Origin: Burkholderia sp. Ac-20365 | GTDB taxonomy: Bacteria > Pseudomonadota > Gammaproteobacteria > Burkholderiales > Burkholderiaceae | DNA: 64,000 nucleotides | Direction of reading: 5' to 3' | Assembly (NCBI RefSeq): GCF_017104715.1 | Contig: NZ_JAAGPI010000032.1 | Span: forward strand, 39,414 to 103,413 | Part shown: in pieces, positions 35,322 to 44,485 of the stretch | Layout of the letters: each line of letters opens with the position of its first letter | Position numbering within the stretch: the stretch's first letter is position 1 | Translations under genes and position numbers: made by a program | The notes under the pieces: generated by a model | The model's input: only the letters and a program-made list of their open reading frames with translations | What the model was told of the DNA's origin: nothing | The model's database searches: none

Positions 35322-36754
35322 CGGTCGCGCACTCGACGTCGATCCGGCGGCGTCTGATGTGGCTGATTCTCGTCAGCGTCGGCGCCGTGTGGGCGGTGAT
35401 GTTCGCATGGAGCTTCAGCAACGCGACGCGCGAAGTCGACGAATGGGACAAGGCGCGCCTCATTCAGCTCGCGCATCTGCTGATCCAGCTCGACGCGCCG
35501 AACCTCACGCGGCTCGCCACTGCCGGAATCGACGTGCGCAACGAATACACGCGCGCGTCGCCTGCCGTCGATGACGACTCCGACGCCCAGCCGCGTTATG
35601 CGCTGTTCGAAGTCCGCGATGCAGCGGGCAACGTGATCGCCGCCAGCACAGGGATCAAGCCCGCGCATCGGCCGACCGATCCCGGCGACGCCGCGCAGGA
35701 TGTGCACACAATGAGCGTGGATGGGCGGCCGTGGCTCGCCTACGCGTTGACCGACAGCGCGTCGGGCCGCACCGTGCGCGTGTTCGAACCCGCCAACATG
35801 CGCAGCGACCTGACCACGGGCGTCGCGAGCCGCATTGCGCGTCCCATCGTCTTCGCCCTGCCCGTGCTCGCGCTGCTGGTCTGGTTCAGCGTGGGCCACA
35901 GCTTCCGGCCGCTGTCGACGATCTCCAAGGCTGTGCGCACGCGCGACAGCCGCAACCTCGAGCCGATTCACGTCAATCCGTCGCCTGCGGAAGTGCGGCC
36001 GCTCGTCGACGCGATCAACCAGCTGCTCGCAAGGCTGCAACAGTCGATCCTGCGCGAACGCGCCTTCACGGCCGACGCCGCGCACGAACTGAAAACGCCG
36101 CTTGCCGCGATCAAGGTCCAGGCGCAGGTCGCGCTTGCCGCGCACGACGCCGCGCAGCAGCAACAGGCGATGCGCCGCGTGGTTCAGGGCGTCGACCGCA
36201 GCGCGCATCTGGCCGAGCAGTTGCTGCTGCTCGCGCGGCTCGACGAGCGCGACATGGTGGCGACGGCACGCGTGCCGCTTTACGAGGTCGCCGGCGAGGC
36301 GATCGCTTTTCGTGCGCAACAGGCCGAAGACAAGGCGATGATCGTCGTACTGTCGGGCGAGCGCGACGCCGAAGTCGAAGCGGACCGCACGCTGGCCCGC
36401 ACGCTGATCGACAACCTGCTCGACAACGCGATCAAGTACGGCGAGACGGCTGGACGCGTGCACATCAGCGTGCTGGCCGATGCGCAGACCGTCACGATCA
36501 CCGTCTCCGACAACGGCCCCGGCGTCACCGACGAAGAGCGGCTGCGCCTCACCGACCGCTTTTTTCGCGGCGCGTCGGCATCGGCGAGCGGTAATGGCAG
36601 CGGCCTGGGGCTATCGATCGTTGCGCGCATCGCTGCGCATTTCAATGCACAGGTGCATATCGGCTCGGGTGTCGGACGGCGCGGGCTCGCCGTGCAGATC
36701 GCGTTTCCGCGCGCGCCCGGCGTGGGAGTGGACAGCGCGACGCCAACCGCCTGA
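35318..36754 (+). CDS. QseC-like sensor histidine kinase
   Basis: Membrane histidine kinase, 478 aa. TM1 at about 14-34, periplasmic domain 35-175, TM2 at about 176-194, HAMP-like linker, H-box DAAHELKTPLAAI (His256), N-box DNLLDNAIKYG, G1 SDNGPGV, and G2 GNGSGLGLSIV. It starts at the ATG at 35318 overlapping the regulator stop. The periplasmic domain resembles the 2CSK_N type of QseC and TctE. Partner of the preceding regulator. Confidence 0.9.
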   Translation: MTVAHSTSIRRRLMWLILVSVGAVWAVMFAWSFSNATREVDEWDKARLIQLAHLLIQLDAPNLTRLATAGIDVRNEYTRASPAVDDDSDAQPRYALFEVRDAAGNVIAASTGIKPAHRPTDPGDAAQDVHTMSVDGRPWLAYALTDSASGRTVRVFEPANMRSDLTTGVASRIARPIVFALPVLALLVWFSVGHSFRPLSTISKAVRTRDSRNLEPIHVNPSPAEVRPLVDAINQLLARLQQSILRERAFTADAAHELKTPLAAIKVQAQVALAAHDAAQQQQAMRRVVQGVDRSAHLAEQLLLLARLDERDMVATARVPLYEVAGEAIAFRAQQAEDKAMIVVLSGERDAEVEADRTLARTLIDNLLDNAIKYGETAGRVHISVLADAQTVTITVSDNGPGVTDEERLRLTDRFFRGASASASGNGSGLGLSIVARIAAHFNAQVHIGSGVGRRGLAVQIAFPRAPGVGVDSATPTA

Positions 36755-37040
36755 CGCGACCGGGAATGATATCGATGCGCGCTGCAGGCGCATGTTCGGC
36801 TCTCGTGTCAACCATGACGGACGTGTGACAACGTTGCGTCGTCCGTCTTCCGCTGGGAACGCGGCATGAGACCCGTGGCATGCTCCACCGCATGATAGGC
36901 GACGGCTTCTATCGCACGCGATGAGCCGTGCGCCAGGCGAGGCGCATTCAGGCGTCTGGCGCCGCCAGGGTGCGGGTGAAGAAAAGAGGGAAAGTTGAAA
37001 TGAATGGCTCGCCGCGATGCGGGCGGCGCTCATTCGTGCA

Positions 37041-37292
37041 TCAGGGAAACAGTGGCAGCGACATCGGCATATCGACGCGCGCGGTTTTCGCGCGGGCGGG
37101 ACGCGCTGCGCGCGGCTTGCGCTGGCGCATCGGCTTGCTGGCACGATCGAGGCATCGGCACACACGCGCGAGCGCGTTCGAGAACGAAGCGGGCTGTGCC
37201 ATCATCGACGGCAGCGATGCCTCCAGTTCTATCAGCAACATCGGCAAGGTCGGTGCCGGGGATTGCAGGGTCTTCCGTGGTCGGTTTGTCAT
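37041..37292 (-). CDS. Small hypothetical protein
   Basis: 83 codons from the ATG at 37292, which has GAGAGG 6 nt upstream. The N-terminal half (PTLPMLLIELEASLPSMMAQ) could form one amphipathic helix. The C-terminal half is basic (KPMRQRKPRAARPARAK). I recognise no family. It lies downstream of the SET gene, 76 bp away, and might share its transcript. Confidence 0.4.
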   Translation of the reverse strand: MTNRPRKTLQSPAPTLPMLLIELEASLPSMMAQPASFSNALARVCRCLDRASKPMRQRKPRAARPARAKTARVDMPMSLPLFP

Positions 37293-37368
37293 GGACGCCT
37301 CTCTGGAACGCTGCGGGCACTGTATCACAGGCAGGCATCCGTCCTCGCCGGGCGCCGCCGGTCATGCG

Positions 37369-37821
37369 TCAGACATGCGCTTCCTCGTTGCCGGCGAGCA
37401 TCGTGCCGCGGCAAGCCGGTGATCCGCAACGGCATGCGTACTGCCGGCGTGTTTCTTCGTCCTGCGGGTCGTCGACGGCGAGTCCATACGTGATGAACAG
37501 TTCTTCGCCGCGCTGGATATCGACGGCGGCTTCGATGAACACGCGTCCGTCGATCTCGACCGCCTCGCAGTTGGCCTTGCATGCATGGTTCAGCCAGCGC
37601 GCGCTATTGCCGCCGATGCTGCCGTCGATCACGCGCCCGTCCGAAAGCCCGAACACGAACGTGTGTCCATAGTCGCCCGTCCGTTCGATACGCCGCGCGG
37701 CGCGCCGCCACGACGTCACTTCGCCCTTGTATTCGATGATGCGTTCCCCCGCTGCGAGCGCGCAGAGTGCGAACACACCTTTGCCGTGAATCGGCGACCG
37801 CTTGACTGATAAACGACGCAT
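37369..37821 (-). CDS. SET-domain protein (putative lysine methyltransferase)
   Basis: 150 aa, almost only a SET domain. HGKGVFAL at 12-19 (SAM site), RWLNHACKANCEA with Asn78-His79 as in the NHSC motif, ELFITYG with the catalytic Tyr112, and a post-SET zinc motif Cys130-x-Cys132-x4-Cys137. Bacterial SET proteins methylate protein lysines. The target is unknown and could be a DNA-binding or ribosomal protein, or a host protein. It stands alone on the minus strand. Confidence 0.88.
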   Translation of the reverse strand: MRRLSVKRSPIHGKGVFALCALAAGERIIEYKGEVTSWRRAARRIERTGDYGHTFVFGLSDGRVIDGSIGGNSARWLNHACKANCEAVEIDGRVFIEAAVDIQRGEELFITYGLAVDDPQDEETRRQYACRCGSPACRGTMLAGNEEAHV

Positions 37822-37957
37822 GGCCCGCTTTGAAAGAGGTTGGATCGATCAAGTATAGGGCGCGAAAAAAATGTGCTGTTATCGAAGTGCGTATGTTCGT
37901 TGTGTTGTTTGCATCGGGAGCTTGAGGATGGGTCGACGGGTTGCGTTCATTAGCTCA

Positions 37958-38884
37958 TCAGAAGCGCGTGCCCGTGCGCTTCACGACCGCAACGCTCACC
38001 GCCACCGCGCCGCGCGCGCCTGCGCTGCGCGGCTCGAAAACCGGCGCATCGGGATCCGCTTCACGAGCGAGCCGCGCATACAGATCCGGGCGGCGTGCCT
38101 CGAACCAGCCGTGCGCCGGGCTCGCGCCGAGCGCGGCGGGATCGAGGTCCGCCGCAATCATGTCGTCGCCGCCCGCGCGTTGCGCGATCAGCTTGCCGCA
38201 CGGATCGACGATCGCGCCATCGCCCGTTTCGCTGTAGACGACGAACATGCCGTTGTCGAGCGCGCGCGCCGGCAGCGTGCGGTGCATCCATGCGCGTGCC
38301 TGATCGGCGGCCGCCGTTTCATCTGCCTGCGCATGCGGCGCAACCAGCAACGCGGCGCCGAGCAAAGCCGCCATCCGCGCGTTCTCCACCAGATAGTTGT
38401 CGCCGCCGATCAGCACGGCAATCCGCCAGCCCGCCTGCGCATCGAACACGGTAAAGCCGTCGCCGCGTGCGATATGCCGCTCGCCATCGCGTTGCAGCTT
38501 GCGGTGCACGTGCCGCTCGCCGCCCGGCAGGCATACGACATAACTGCTATACAGATCGCCGCTCGACGCGCGTTCGATCAAGCCGACGCCCGCTGCCACA
38601 CCCGTTCGGTCGACCGCATCGGCGACGGCCCGTACGCCTTCGCTATCGACGCTCGCCGCAAGCGACTTCATCTGCGATCGATGCGTTCTGAGCCTGTCCG
38701 CCGACGCGCCCGCGTCCATGCCGCCTGTCAGGCAGGCTTCGGGAAACACCGCAAGACCGACGCGTTCGCGCGCCGCCTGCTCGATACGCGCGACGACGTG
38801 GTCGGTGTTGTGATCGATCTCGCCGCGACGGGCTTCGAACGGAATCGACGCGACTCGCAGCGCTGCTGAAGGCAAAGTGAACAT
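37958..38884 (-). CDS. Nitrilase-superfamily protein lacking the catalytic cysteine
   Basis: 308 aa with the carbon-nitrogen hydrolase fold. Of the E-K-C triad, Glu49 (FPEACLTG) and Lys129 (HRKLQRDGE) are present. The position of the catalytic Cys, in the usual LIC-x-D context, reads LIGGDNYLVENAR with Gly160 instead. The codon is GGC with no sign of a frameshift. So it should not work as an amidase or nitrilase by the usual mechanism. It may be a binding protein or use other chemistry. It is divergent from a LysR gene, 96 bp away, that may control it. Confidence 0.85.
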   Translation of the reverse strand: MFTLPSAALRVASIPFEARRGEIDHNTDHVVARIEQAARERVGLAVFPEACLTGGMDAGASADRLRTHRSQMKSLAASVDSEGVRAVADAVDRTGVAAGVGLIERASSGDLYSSYVVCLPGGERHVHRKLQRDGERHIARGDGFTVFDAQAGWRIAVLIGGDNYLVENARMAALLGAALLVAPHAQADETAAADQARAWMHRTLPARALDNGMFVVYSETGDGAIVDPCGKLIAQRAGGDDMIAADLDPAALGASPAHGWFEARRPDLYARLAREADPDAPVFEPRSAGARGAVAVSVAVVKRTGTRF

Positions 38885-38980
38885 GGCGGAGATCCGATGA
38901 CAGTAAGAAACACCTCCATTGGACCGCTGGCCGTTCGATCCGTAAAATGAATAATTCGATCGATATGATAACCATCAAGA

Positions 38981-39865
38981 ATGGAAATCCGTCTGCTGCG
39001 CGCGTTCCTGACCGTCACGGATCTGCGCCATTTCGGCCGCGCCGCCGAGGCGCTGCATCTGAGCCAACCCGCGTTGAGCAAGCAGATCGTCGCGCTCGAA
39101 ACGAGCCTCGGCGGGCGGCTGTTCGAGCGCGGCCGTCACGGTGCCGAGCTGACGGCCTTCGGCGAGGTGTTCCTGGCCGACGCGCAAGCGCTCGTGCGCG
39201 ATGCCGACGACGTGCTCACCCGCGCGCGCGAGGCGAGCAGCGGACGACGCGGTCATCTGCGCATCGGCCTGTGTCTGTCGACGCTGACGCTCGCGCCACC
39301 CTTGATCGCCGCGTATCGCGCGCAGCATCCGCAGATCGGCGTGAGCCTGAACGATCTGTCGTCGGCGGAGCAGACGCGGCGCCTGTTCGCGGGCAAACTC
39401 GACGTCGGCTTCCTGCGCCTGCCCGCAAGCGCGGGTCTGTCGGCGTTCGCCGTGATCGACGAAACGCTCGCGATCGCGGTGCCGCAGCAGGCGAAATGGA
39501 AACGCCTGCCCGCGAGACTGGAAGAACTGAACGAGCTGGGTTTTATTTCACTGGCGCGCAACAAGGGGCCGGGAACGGCCGCGATGATCGACGCATGGTG
39601 CGCCGAACGTGGCTTCGCGCCGCGCGTGATCCAGCAGGCGGACGATTTTCAGTCGGTGCTGGCAGGCGTCGCCGCGGGTGTCGGGGTGGCGTTCGTGCCG
39701 TCGCGCGCGGAACATCTGCTGCGCGACGCGAAAGTGCTGCGTCTGAAGGACGCGTCAGCGCAATGGCGCGTCGGGCTTGCGTGGCAGACGCAACGGGAAG
39801 ACCCAGTCGTGATGCGCTTCGTCGACTACGTGCGCGCCGCGACGAAGCATGGCGCGCAGGCGTGA
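38981..39865 (+). CDS. LysR-type transcriptional regulator
   Basis: 294 aa. N-terminal helix-turn-helix FGRAAEALHLSQPALSKQIVALETSLGG (about 18-45), followed by the effector domain. Divergent from the nitrilase-like gene, so it probably controls that gene and itself. Effector unknown. The branch resembles regulators of aromatic or amino acid use (CatR/BenM style), but that is weak. Confidence 0.88.
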   Translation: MEIRLLRAFLTVTDLRHFGRAAEALHLSQPALSKQIVALETSLGGRLFERGRHGAELTAFGEVFLADAQALVRDADDVLTRAREASSGRRGHLRIGLCLSTLTLAPPLIAAYRAQHPQIGVSLNDLSSAEQTRRLFAGKLDVGFLRLPASAGLSAFAVIDETLAIAVPQQAKWKRLPARLEELNELGFISLARNKGPGTAAMIDAWCAERGFAPRVIQQADDFQSVLAGVAAGVGVAFVPSRAEHLLRDAKVLRLKDASAQWRVGLAWQTQREDPVVMRFVDYVRAATKHGAQA

Positions 39866-39873
39866 GCATGTAT

Positions 39874-41205
39874 CTATAGCGTGAGGCGCGCTTCCAGGCC
39901 GCCGCCTTCGCGGTTGCGCAAGGTGAGCGTCGCGCACATCGACTGCGCGAGCTGCTTTGCGATTGCGAGCCCCAGCCCCGTGCCGCCCGTCTCGCGGTTG
40001 CGCGAGCTTTCGATCCGGTAGAACGGCTGGAACACGGCATCGAGCAGTTCCTGCGGAATGCCGGGGCCGCGATCGAGCACGGCGATAGACAACTGATGTC
40101 CGCGCGCTGTATCGACGCTCACTTCCACCGACACCGCTTCATGCCCCGAGTACTTGAGCGCGTTGTCGATCAGATTGCCGAGAATACGCCGCAGCGCCTG
40201 CGGACGCATCGTCACTGGCTTGCCGACATGACCCGTCAGCGAGACAGGGTCGCCCGCATCCGCATAGTCGCTGACCATGCTTTCGATCAGCGCATCGGGA
40301 TCGACGCGGACCGGCTTTTCATCGGCGCCGTGCAGCGTGCGCGCGTAGGCGACGCCCTCGCGCACCAGCAGCTCCATTTCCTTCAGATCTTTTTGCAGGC
40401 GGGCCCGCTCGGTTTCGTCGTCGAGCAGATCGGCGCGCAGCCGCATGCGCGTGATGGGCGTTTGCAGATCGTGCGAAATCGCCGCGAGAATCTGCAGCCG
40501 CTCGCGCATATAGATACCGATGCGCGCCTGCATCGCATTGAAGGCCTTCGACGCGCGCGCCACTTCCTCCGGCCCGTCTTCGGGCAGCGCAGCGGGCGCG
40601 AGATCGGGGCCGAGCGTATCGGCGGCACGCGCGAGACGCTCGAGCGGCCGGGTCGCGAGACGCACGGCGAGCCACGCGCACCCGGCGAGCAGCGCCAGTT
40701 GCGCGATCAGCACCAGCGGGAGCCACGGCGACAGCGGGATGCCGTGCATCGGATGCATGTCGATGGTGAGCGGCGTGCCGTCGCTCAGCGTGAGGTGCAC
40801 TTCGAGATGCTCGCGCTCGCCGGGCACGGCGTTGGCGGTCACCTTGTAGCGCGAGCCGATGTCCTTGGCGATCGATTCACCGATTTCCTGCGACAGCTTC
40901 GCGTCCGGCGGCATGCCGCGCGTGCCCGGACCGAGCACGAAGCGATAGGTGCGCCGCCCGAGCTTGGGCAGCCATTCCTCGCGCTCGGCGGGCGTCAGCC
41001 GGTCCAGCAGCGCGACGGAACTGGTCACTTCCTGGCCGATGTAGCCGACCATCACGTGCATGGTCGCCTCGTTGCGCTCGGTCATCGTGAGCCAGAACGA
41101 CAGCGTCTGCGCGGCGAGCAACCCCGCAACGAAGATCAGCGACAGCCGCACGAACAGCGTGCGCGGCGGCCACAGCCCATGCAGCCGGTTCATAACTGCG
41201 TTCAT
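39874..41205 (-). CDS. EnvZ-like sensor histidine kinase
   Basis: 443 aa. TM1 at about 18-40, a periplasmic domain of about 120 residues, TM2 at about 160-182, HAMP, H-box AAISHDLQTPITRMR (His245), N-box LGNLIDNALKYS, G1 LDRGPGIP, G2 GGTGLGLAIA. It overlaps the response-regulator gene upstream by 4 bp. The HAMP and SHDLRTP-like box match the EnvZ/RstB group of Burkholderia. The signal is not known. Confidence 0.9.
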   Translation of the reverse strand: MNAVMNRLHGLWPPRTLFVRLSLIFVAGLLAAQTLSFWLTMTERNEATMHVMVGYIGQEVTSSVALLDRLTPAEREEWLPKLGRRTYRFVLGPGTRGMPPDAKLSQEIGESIAKDIGSRYKVTANAVPGEREHLEVHLTLSDGTPLTIDMHPMHGIPLSPWLPLVLIAQLALLAGCAWLAVRLATRPLERLARAADTLGPDLAPAALPEDGPEEVARASKAFNAMQARIGIYMRERLQILAAISHDLQTPITRMRLRADLLDDETERARLQKDLKEMELLVREGVAYARTLHGADEKPVRVDPDALIESMVSDYADAGDPVSLTGHVGKPVTMRPQALRRILGNLIDNALKYSGHEAVSVEVSVDTARGHQLSIAVLDRGPGIPQELLDAVFQPFYRIESSRNRETGGTGLGLAIAKQLAQSMCATLTLRNREGGGLEARLTL

Positions 41206-41948
41206 CCGCCGTTGTCCTCGGGTGTGACGAGCGACGAGAACACATAGCCTTCGTTACGCAGGGTCTTGATGTAGCGCGGTTCGCGCGCGTCGTCGCCCAG
41301 ACGCTGGCGCACGCGGCTCACGAGCAGGTCGATCGAGCGGTCGAACGGCTCGGTCTGCCGCCCTTGCGTGAGCGTGAGCAGCTGGTCGCGCGTCAGCACG
41401 CGCTGCGGATGATCGACGAACACGCGCAGCAGCCGGTATTCGGCGCCGCTCAGTGCGACCATCGTGCCGTCGCTGTCGATCAGATTGCGGCCGATGGTAT
41501 CGAGCCGCCAGTCGCCGAAGCGCAGGAAATGCGCGCCGCCCGCCGGTTCAGGATCGCCGCCCGACGGCATCATGCGCGCCCGCCGCAAAATGGCGCGGAT
41601 GCGCGCCAGCAGTTCACGCACCGCGAACGGCTTGGCGAGGTAGTCGTCGGCGCCCATTTCGAGGCCGACCACGCGGTCGGTTTCTTCGCTGAGCGCCGTC
41701 AGCATCAGGATCGGGATGGTCTGAAACTCGCCCGCGCGCAGTTCGCGGCACAGGTCGAGGCCGCTTTCGCCGGGCAGCATCAGATCGAGCACGATCAGGT
41801 CGGGCCGCTCGTCGGCGAGCGCGGCGCGCATCTGCCGGCCGCCCGACGCGAGCGTCACGCGCACGCCATTCCGGGTGAGATACGTGCCGACCAGCTCGCG
41901 AATATCGCGGTCGTCGTCGACGATCAGAACATGATCCGTTTTGTCCAC
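41202..41948 (-). CDS. OmpR-family response regulator
   Basis: 248 aa. Receiver domain with DDDRD, Asp55 phosphorylation site (LIVLDLMLPG) and DDYLAKPF, then a winged-helix C-terminal domain ending YIKTLRNEGYVF. First of a two-gene operon with the kinase that follows. Similar in layout to OmpR/EnvZ. Confidence 0.92.
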   Translation of the reverse strand: MDKTDHVLIVDDDRDIRELVGTYLTRNGVRVTLASGGRQMRAALADERPDLIVLDLMLPGESGLDLCRELRAGEFQTIPILMLTALSEETDRVVGLEMGADDYLAKPFAVRELLARIRAILRRARMMPSGGDPEPAGGAHFLRFGDWRLDTIGRNLIDSDGTMVALSGAEYRLLRVFVDHPQRVLTRDQLLTLTQGRQTEPFDRSIDLLVSRVRQRLGDDAREPRYIKTLRNEGYVFSSLVTPEDNGG

Positions 41949-42026
41949 ACGAGGCTCCTTCGCCTGCCAGAGTTCGCTTATCTTACGCGTGCTTGATGCG
42001 TGCTTGATGCGTGCTGTAAGCGTCGT

Positions 42027-42392
42027 TCAGGCGTCCTCGACCACGGACAGGCTCTTGCCATCCGCCACCGATGACTCCAGCGCATACGGATCGACGTCGT
42101 CCAGACAGCCGAGATTCACGCGCCACAGGTTCGGATCCTTGCGTGTCTGATGAAACGGATAGATGCCGCACTGCTTGCAGAAGTAGTGCTTCGCGACCTG
42201 CGTGTTGAACTGGTACAGCGTCAGGCTGTCTTCGCCCGACGTGATGCGCAGCGCGTTGGCCGGGAAGAACGGCGACATCAGCGCGCCCTTGCGGCGGCAC
42301 AGACTGCAATTACAGCGCACGGCGGGCGTGACGGGCGTGTCGACTTCGAACTGGACGGCGCCGCAATGGCATGAGCCGTGATGAGTTGGCAT
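42027..42392 (-). CDS. GFA-family zinc protein
   Basis: 121 aa from the ATG at 42392. The glutathione-dependent formaldehyde-activating (GFA/CENP-V) fold is shown by GSCHCGAVQFEV, CNCSLCRRKG and YFCKQCGIYPFHQ, which supply the zinc-binding cysteines. Enzymatic role is unproven for most members. Single gene. Confidence 0.88.
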   Translation of the reverse strand: MPTHHGSCHCGAVQFEVDTPVTPAVRCNCSLCRRKGALMSPFFPANALRITSGEDSLTLYQFNTQVAKHYFCKQCGIYPFHQTRKDPNLWRVNLGCLDDVDPYALESSVADGKSLSVVEDA

Positions 42393-42552
42393 GGCGAGGG
42401 TCCTCGTTTGCTGGCTGATTGCGATGACGCAGTTATACGCTGCCGCGTATCCGGGTTTGTGTCGTAATGTATCTGGAGGGTATGGGGATACAAAAAATGG
42501 GGGTTTTTTGGTTTGTCTGCGCGACGCTGGGTCGGTTTGCTTGTGCTTTTGC

Positions 42553-43199
42553 TGGCATCCGCGTTTTGTTATTGGTTCTTCACGCGTTGCCCCTGTGCGG
42601 GGCGGCACTTACTTTCTTTGCCGCGGCAAAGAAAGTAAGCAAAGAAAGCCGCTGAACACCGCAAGCTCCTGTTTTTGCCCACGGGCCCCCAACGGCCCCG
42701 TCCTGTTCGCGGCGTCGCTCTTCTCGATGCCCGCTGCCAGCCATCTTATTGAGCGCCTCACCCGCTTCACGCACCCGCGTCGCCCCATGCGCGATCAAAT
42801 TGCGCACGTTCTATAGCGGCAAACTGTGTGTCGGCTTTCGCGGCTTATGTACTCCACTCCGGACTGAAAAACACGATCGGTGTCGTAAGAGCGCTGACGT
42901 GTGGAGCACTACGACCTACACACAGTTTGCCACCTGGGCGGCGCAAACCATTCGCTGCCGCTGGCAGCGCTACGGGTGATTGAAGCGGGTGAGGCGACTA
43001 GCCGAAGCGTTGGCAACGGGCATTGAATGGCAGGTTGCCGTTTGAAGTGGAAGAACCGTTGGGGGCCCTCAGGCAGTGGTCAAGAACGGGCGGTGTTAGC
43101 CCGCTTTCTTTGCTTACTTTCTTTGCGGCGGCAAAGAAAGTAAGTGCCGCCCCGCACAGGGGCAACGCGTGAAGCACCAGTAACAAAACGCGGATGCCA
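42553..43199. repeat. Nested palindromic interspersed repeat, copy 1 (647 bp)
   Basis: The outer arms are inverted copies of each other, running from TGGCATCCGCG (42553) inwards and ending in CGCGGATGCCA (43199). Each arm holds GTTGCCCCTGTGCGGGGCGGC or its complement and the palindrome CTTACTTTCTTTGC...GCAAAGAAAGTAAG, perfect over 32 bases in the left arm. The centre has a second inverted pair, GGCAAACTGTGTGT (42818-42831) and ACACACAGTTTGCC (42918-42931). It shares this whole layout and most of the sequence with 58482-59130. No protein fits it. Confidence 0.85.
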
Positions 43200-43212
43200 G
43201 CAAAAACACAAG

Positions 43213-43245
43213 CAAACCAAACCAAACCAAACCAAACCAAACCCA
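43213..43245. repeat. Short tandem AAACC repeat
   Basis: About six units of the 5-mer AAACC just outside the right arm of the repeat element and a few bases past the stop of the secreted-protein gene. Repeat copy 2 also has AAAACC-like runs at the same place (59138-59161), so this tract may belong to the element. Confidence 0.6.
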
Positions 43246-43249
43246 ACCC

Positions 43250-44476
43250 CTACCGACACAAATCCCTCCTCCCTGGCGCCGTCGCAACATCCAGATCAAA
43301 ATCCGCCTCCTGCAACCCTTTGGGACTCGTCCCAACCCAATGCAACTGCGTCGACGAACGCACCAGCCCGACACTACCCGTATAGGTCCACGCAATCGGC
43401 GAAGGCTGCGTACCTGCCAGCTCGATCGACGTCGGCGTCAACTTCAGATGCAGCAACCGCCCGTCCTGCGCGGGCACAAACGCCCGTTCGCCAATCACGG
43501 CAATGCCCGCCTCCCGCACTGACGCCGGCATGCAATCGAGCGTCGCCGTGGTCTGCCCGTTCGCGTCGATCAACTGCGCGAAACCCTGCCCCTTGTCGGT
43601 CGTCGCGACCACGACGAAGCGGTCGACGGACGGCACATACGCCGCCGAATAGGTGTAATACAACAGCCTGTCGGCGATCACACGCGGCTCGCTAAGCGCG
43701 CCAGTCGCGGGATCCAGCGTCGCCACCTTCAGCCGTGCATAGGTCTCGCCGCTCACGTATTGTTGCCACACGAGCAGCGCGCGCGTCGGCGAGCCGGCGA
43801 TCATCGGCCACCATTCGCGCGTGCGCGGCGCGACATCGACGGCTTGCAGCAGCGCACCGTCGGTGTCGTAGGTTTTCACATAGACGCCGTTGCCCGTGCC
43901 GAGATTGTCGACGCCGCCGCCGTTCACCCAGTCGTTCGAATAAAACACGACGAAGCGCGAGCCGACAGCGGCGACATGGCCCGAATGCCCGCCCGACAGC
44001 ACATCGTTCGGATACGGCTTCACGTCCTTCAGATCGGATGTATAGACGCCATAACGCTGACTGACTTCATTCGGCGTATTCCAGCCATCCTCGAACGACA
44101 CCATCACGCGTCCCGTGTCGTTCTGCGCGACGGAAACAGGCTCCTGCGCCTCCGGCCGGCTGATGAACACGCGCGGACGATCGAGCAACGCCCGCTGCGG
44201 CGTCCAGCGCGCGATATAGACATCGTGCGTCCAGTTGCGATCGCGGCCCGCACCGCGTGGTGGCAGGCCCGAGCTGCTGAAGAACACAGTGGTCACGCCC
44301 TGCGCATCCGTGATCGCGCCGATACCGTGCATATAGGCACGCAAGTCGCCCGTCGGCACGCTCGCCGCTTTGGCGGGTTTGGCGTTCTTCGTCGCGCCCG
44401 CATGCGCGGGCGCGACAGCGCAGATCGGGCCCACCGTGGCGGCCGCCACGGCGAGTACTGCAAACAGAGTCCGCAT
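43250..44476 (-). CDS. Secreted protein of unknown function at the end of the pga operon
   Basis: 408 aa. A signal peptide (MRTLFAVLAVAAATVGPICA then ...APAHA-GA) sends it to the periplasm or outside. The body has repeated strands with WWPMIAGSP, SEPRVIADRL and similar spacing, suggesting a beta-propeller, but I do not recognise the family. It starts 9 bp after the glmS stop, so it is probably the last gene of pgaABCD-glmS and may help matrix export or binding. The start ATG at 44476 fits the signal peptide. Confidence 0.75.
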   Translation of the reverse strand: MRTLFAVLAVAAATVGPICAVAPAHAGATKNAKPAKAASVPTGDLRAYMHGIGAITDAQGVTTVFFSSSGLPPRGAGRDRNWTHDVYIARWTPQRALLDRPRVFISRPEAQEPVSVAQNDTGRVMVSFEDGWNTPNEVSQRYGVYTSDLKDVKPYPNDVLSGGHSGHVAAVGSRFVVFYSNDWVNGGGVDNLGTGNGVYVKTYDTDGALLQAVDVAPRTREWWPMIAGSPTRALLVWQQYVSGETYARLKVATLDPATGALSEPRVIADRLLYYTYSAAYVPSVDRFVVVATTDKGQGFAQLIDANGQTTATLDCMPASVREAGIAVIGERAFVPAQDGRLLHLKLTPTSIELAGTQPSPIAWTYTGSVGLVRSSTQLHWVGTSPKGLQEADFDLDVATAPGRRDLCR

Positions 44477-44485
44477 GAGCGCCCT

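Noticed and set aside
36928..37422. Plus-strand frame of 164 codons near the SET gene
   Set aside because: Overlaps two minus-strand frames that have better starts, and its sequence is Arg/Gly-rich without domains.
42553..43199. CRISPR or insertion sequence
   Set aside because: No regularly spaced short repeats and no transposase frame. The structure is nested inverted repeats.
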